A DNA stretch of 64,000 bases from the NCBI GenBank assembly GCA_009823395.1, contig CM020518.1, forward strand, positions 11,088,501 to 11,152,500. Reading direction: 5' to 3'. The stretch is from Thamnaconus septentrionalis. Lineage: Eukaryota > Chordata > Actinopteri > Tetraodontiformes > Monacanthidae. Below the pieces are notes generated by a model. That model saw nothing but the letters and a program-made list of their open reading frames with translations, was not told the DNA's origin and did no database searches. A program made the translations under genes and the position numbers. This document shows positions 60,721-64,000 of this stretch, one piece after another. The stretch's first letter is position 1. The number at the start of each line of letters is the position of its first letter.

Positions 60721-61789
60721 GGCGGTTTTGTTTGTTTCCGCGCTGTTTGTTTACTGGCACTGGATTTTACGGTATGAGAGTGTGACAAGTCGAGATCAAG
60801 ATCCGACATATAAACACTAATAAACACTAAATGACCTGAATTGGAATATTTTGACTCCAGAACTCCGACTGTACCTGACGTATTTCAGCTAACCGAGGCT
60901 GTCGAAAAGCCTCAACCTTTTTTTTTTTTTATCCTCTTTCCCCGAGGTTGGTTTAATAAGAGGTTGTCTGACAATCTGGCTCATCTGACAGAACTATTTA
61001 AAAGGTGTCTGCTGGGTGTATGAGTTTGTGACAGTCTGAGCAAAATGCTATTCTCAGGACATGGCGATAAGCAATGTCCTTCTACCTCGGTATTTTCATG
61101 CCTACCTGTGGCGGTGCGGGTGGGCTTAGGTTGCCTGGCACCACCAATTCTTACAGCCAAACCTTCCTGCATATGCTTTCCTTTCTAAATGTAACATTCA
61201 ATATTAAAATGCCACTTAAAGATGGCGTCCATGAAAGGCTTTCACAGGACACTGGGTAAGATTTGGACCCAAACAAGATGCATTTTCAAGTCGGCCAGTC
61301 AACGTACTCAAGGTTCAGAGGGGTCTTAAGTCATAGCTGCAGACGCATTTCCAGTTAGGACTGAAAGACACTGAAAACTAAAGTCGGGAAGATGTAGATT
61401 CGTGCATTATTGCCTCGAAACTTTGAAAGTGTGTAGATCGTTACGGTTGAGACAAGCTTGTAAATTCACACAGCGGTGCAGATGTCAAACTCTCTTCGGC
61501 TACACCCAAAACAAAAGAAAACAAACGGTTTCATCGCCCTGCTAAGATTGCATTTTCTGGGACTTGGTGAGACTGGATGAATGTGCTCGCAAAAACAAGA
61601 ATGTAGAATTTATTTGGTCCAGTCCATCTATTGGATTTATTTCTGGGTCATTATCGATGATAATTACAGACTCAAAACAGTGCGATGCTCAAATTACTTT
61701 GTTTTAAGTTTTTCAAGTCTTCTTAACAAACTTTAATGGTTCCAACCTACTTTTTTTTTTTTTTTGGGGGTGTGAAGGAGAAATAAAAG

Positions 61790-61930
61790 AGCCACACATT
61801 ATATGCAAATGTGATCCCTGTGACCTCCCGCACTGCTTGTCAGATAACATTTGTGTCCTCTGCTGCATCAATTTAAATCGCTGTAGCCTCTGGGATGATA
61901 ATATAACTGTTCTGTGACCAGTTCGCTCTC
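61790..61930. promoter_or_regulatory. Candidate regulatory block with octamer
   Basis: ATGCAAAT (61803-61810), CAGATAAC (GATA-type), CAATTTAAATCG and GATAATATAAC lie in non-repetitive sequence. Confidence 0.35.
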
Positions 61931-63149
61931 ATATCTCAACAATTCTTCCATGGATTTCTGTTACATTAAACACTCCTCTCCGCACGCGCACACACACATA
62001 CATACGTACAACATGCTCTGAGAGAATGAATGTCATTAAGTCTGGTAGCTACTTCACCTTTGCTGCAGTGCCAATAGCAGGTTAATCCCTCGGAGTTTAA
62101 TGACGACTCATTTACTGGTGTGATAGACTGCTATATAATCTGATACCGAATGGAGGCAGACAAATGATACCGTTGATGATAGCAGATACGGCACTCTTAC
62201 CTATTTCTTTATGCTGGAAACTTGAGATTAATTGCATCCGTGAGCAGCATTTATTGAACGTTCGAATGAAAGAAAGGAGATTCAGTATTGCATCATTAAA
62301 AAAAAACCAAAAAAAAAAACCCTCTTGTGGCACTTCATGACGCACACAACAGCACTCCTTATAAATTATTAACAATATATGTTTGGTCAGTACTGTCTGG
62401 GAGAGCAGCTTCGTGAGTGGACAACACTCAAGTGGTCCACTATGCAGGTCCTCTCAAACTGTGGTTTGCGTGCTCACAGCTCTGGTCTGAAATGTGACCT
62501 CCGCCTGACGTGAAGGCTATTTTACTCTGGATCAATAAAGAGCTTTAAATGCAAAGGTGCGCCAGTGTGCAGCACCCAGACGGTAAGAGCTATTTTGTTC
62601 CTTCACTATACACATGGATAAACAGATTAAAATATTTTTGGAAACCTAAATGATTTAAGCAGGAGGCCCAGGCGTCAGCAAAAAACACGGCAACAGTCCT
62701 TGTCTCCAACTATACTGCACTTTTAAGTAAACTTTGCAAAGAGTAGGAAAAATAATTCATATAACATGGTGGGATTCTGTTACCCTTCATGTTAATACCT
62801 TCCTGCAAAAAACATGCCGTTTAGACTCGGGCCTCATAAATATTTCACTATATTTTTCTTGTTTTTTCGGTTGTTTTTAACTTGTTCAAAGAGTGAATTT
62901 AAATTCTTGACTCAAAAATGCACCATTGAGGTGATGCTTTTGGTTTCCAACCAGGGTGAGTTTAATAGTCCTTCACCCTTCAAGGTAACTGTGTTCAAGT
63001 CGATCAAGAGATACGATACATTTCTGTCCCTGAAATAGTTGAAAAAGTTGAGATTCTGATGCTCGTTTGGCCGTTTCGTTTCAACATGTGCTGACAGAGA
63101 CAGACAGACTGACTGACAGATAGATAGATGTCTATTTTCTGCAAGACTG
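61931..63149. other. Non-coding stretch
   Basis: AT-rich unique sequence with short CA and A runs. No gene, RNA or mobile element recognised. Confidence 0.55.
63108..63130. repeat. (GACT/GACA/GATA)n tract
   Basis: GACAGACTGACTGACAGATA-type short tetranucleotide units. Confidence 0.85.
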
Positions 63150-63234
63150 CCGTATGCAGAAGCAAAAACAATAACAGGTGTTCCGCAAAGATCTGTCCTC
63201 GGCCCGACTACTCTTACTGCTCATTGTACAGTTT
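63150..63234 (+). pseudogene. Possible LINE reverse-transcriptase scrap
   Basis: The frame through 63177 reads ITGVPQRSVLGP before losing similarity and reaching a stop. GVPQGSVLGPLLF is a well-known conserved block of non-LTR retrotransposon reverse transcriptases, and ten of the first eleven residues fit. Flanking frames do not show other reverse-transcriptase blocks such as the FADD box, so at most a very short decayed fragment remains. A chance match is possible, so confidence is low. Confidence 0.3.
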
Positions 63235-63878
63235 GATTGTCTTCCTCTCTTACAGCCTGACCACACAGACACATAAAGAACTGTCACAAAATAAGGGCCT
63301 GGGGATTTAAAGAAGCCACACCACTGGCAAGTCAAGTAAGGACTACAGGAGGAGGAAATACATCCACATATACTGACACACATACACACACACGGTGTCT
63401 GCTGCCCGGCTCAGGTACCGCAGGTGGAACCGCAGGGCTCAGCTGTGCTCTAAAGCAGACTCGTCAATGTCTGCATTCAAAAGGCACCTGCAATTTTGGC
63501 TGGGATAATTGGATTTGGTGAAGAAAGATCCTGTCTCATTCCAACTTTAAAAGTTTTGACGAAGTCCCGTTAGCCTGACCTCTTTTGTTGCTCCCGGCTC
63601 CTGCTAATTGGGATTTTACCTGTCGTCGCTCACCCCGGAATGATATTTTTCACACATATATTTCTATTCAGGTCTGGTTTAGTGGATTGCGTCACATGAG
63701 TGAAGGCGCCTGGGCTCGTCTCAGCCGTCCACCGCGGTCGCACGTACGGTATGGACACACCCCCCCCGCTCCTCATCCGACGGCGCGATTCGAAGGGTGT
63801 CAGGGAAGAATGAGGAGCTGATGAAACGGCTTTTGTGTGCAGCGCGAGACACGGCACATTTGATCGAACCCCGACCTC

Positions 63879-63885
<7 letters not shown>

Positions 63886-63946
<61 letters not shown>
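63886..63946. repeat. (CA)30 microsatellite
   Basis: 61 bp of uninterrupted CA after a CG-rich start, the longest CA array here. Confidence 0.95.
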
Positions 63947-63947
<1 letters not shown>

Positions 63948-64000
63948 CTGCTTCTCTCCTACTTCCCAGCTGATGTGGCACAAATAAAAAACGAAAAACA

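Overview
This window looks like vertebrate, most likely teleost fish, nuclear DNA with no protein-coding gene that I can recognise. The supporting signs are long CA, GA, TA, GATA and GGAT-type microsatellites, frequent A and T runs, CpG dinucleotides that are not strongly depleted, dispersed-repeat families of a kind familiar from fish genomes (an hAT-type non-autonomous element, tRNA-headed repeats ending in GGATGG-type tails, a 'scattered cell' of 3'-end repeat fragments), and the absence of primate or rodent repeats and of operon-like coding. Lineage below teleost cannot be settled from sequence reading alone.

Coding content: open frames are short, usually overlap several others on both strands, and many are translated microsatellites. 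None matched a family I know. No tRNA, rRNA, snRNA or CRISPR array was recognised. The window is therefore best read as a gene desert or the inside of a very large intron. Several isolated splice-signal or start-codon arrangements (near 13.4, 13.95, 29.2, 34.9, 47.4 kb) are recorded as leads, not as genes.

Layout: 0-8 kb is unique sequence with a degenerate composite repeat at 5.45 kb and a diverged 50-bp duplication at 7.7/7.9 kb. 8-20 kb alternates CpG-rich patches with AT-rich blocks containing TAATTA-type and octamer-type motifs, a look typical of conserved regulatory DNA, broken by GA, GT, TA and GATA microsatellites. 20-31 kb holds a 55-bp direct duplication, a cleanly delimited 549-bp hAT-type MITE (24481-25029) with an 8-bp target duplication, a perfect 15-bp hairpin at 27.3 kb and a small degenerate 15-bp tandem repeat at 30.7 kb. 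31-38 kb is mostly featureless. 38.4-39.5 kb is a dense cluster of purine/pyrimidine tracts of alternating strand. 40-48 kb contains regulatory-looking blocks, G-run clusters, a CTCF-like site and two adjacent hairpins. 50.5-52.4 kb holds two copies of one unknown repeat beside long TA/CA arrays. 57-60 kb is rich in CCAT repeats with degenerate dispersed-repeat fragments nearby; 60.5-62 kb has further regulatory-looking blocks; a possible reverse-transcriptase scrap lies at 63.2 kb and a 61-bp CA array at the right edge.

How parts may work together: nothing here forms a pathway. The plausible biology is cis-regulatory (clusters of homeodomain, octamer, CRE and CTCF-like motifs around an unseen developmental gene) plus repeat-driven DNA structure (cruciform, triplex and quadruplex-prone tracts). 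Conservation against other fish would decide which blocks are functional.
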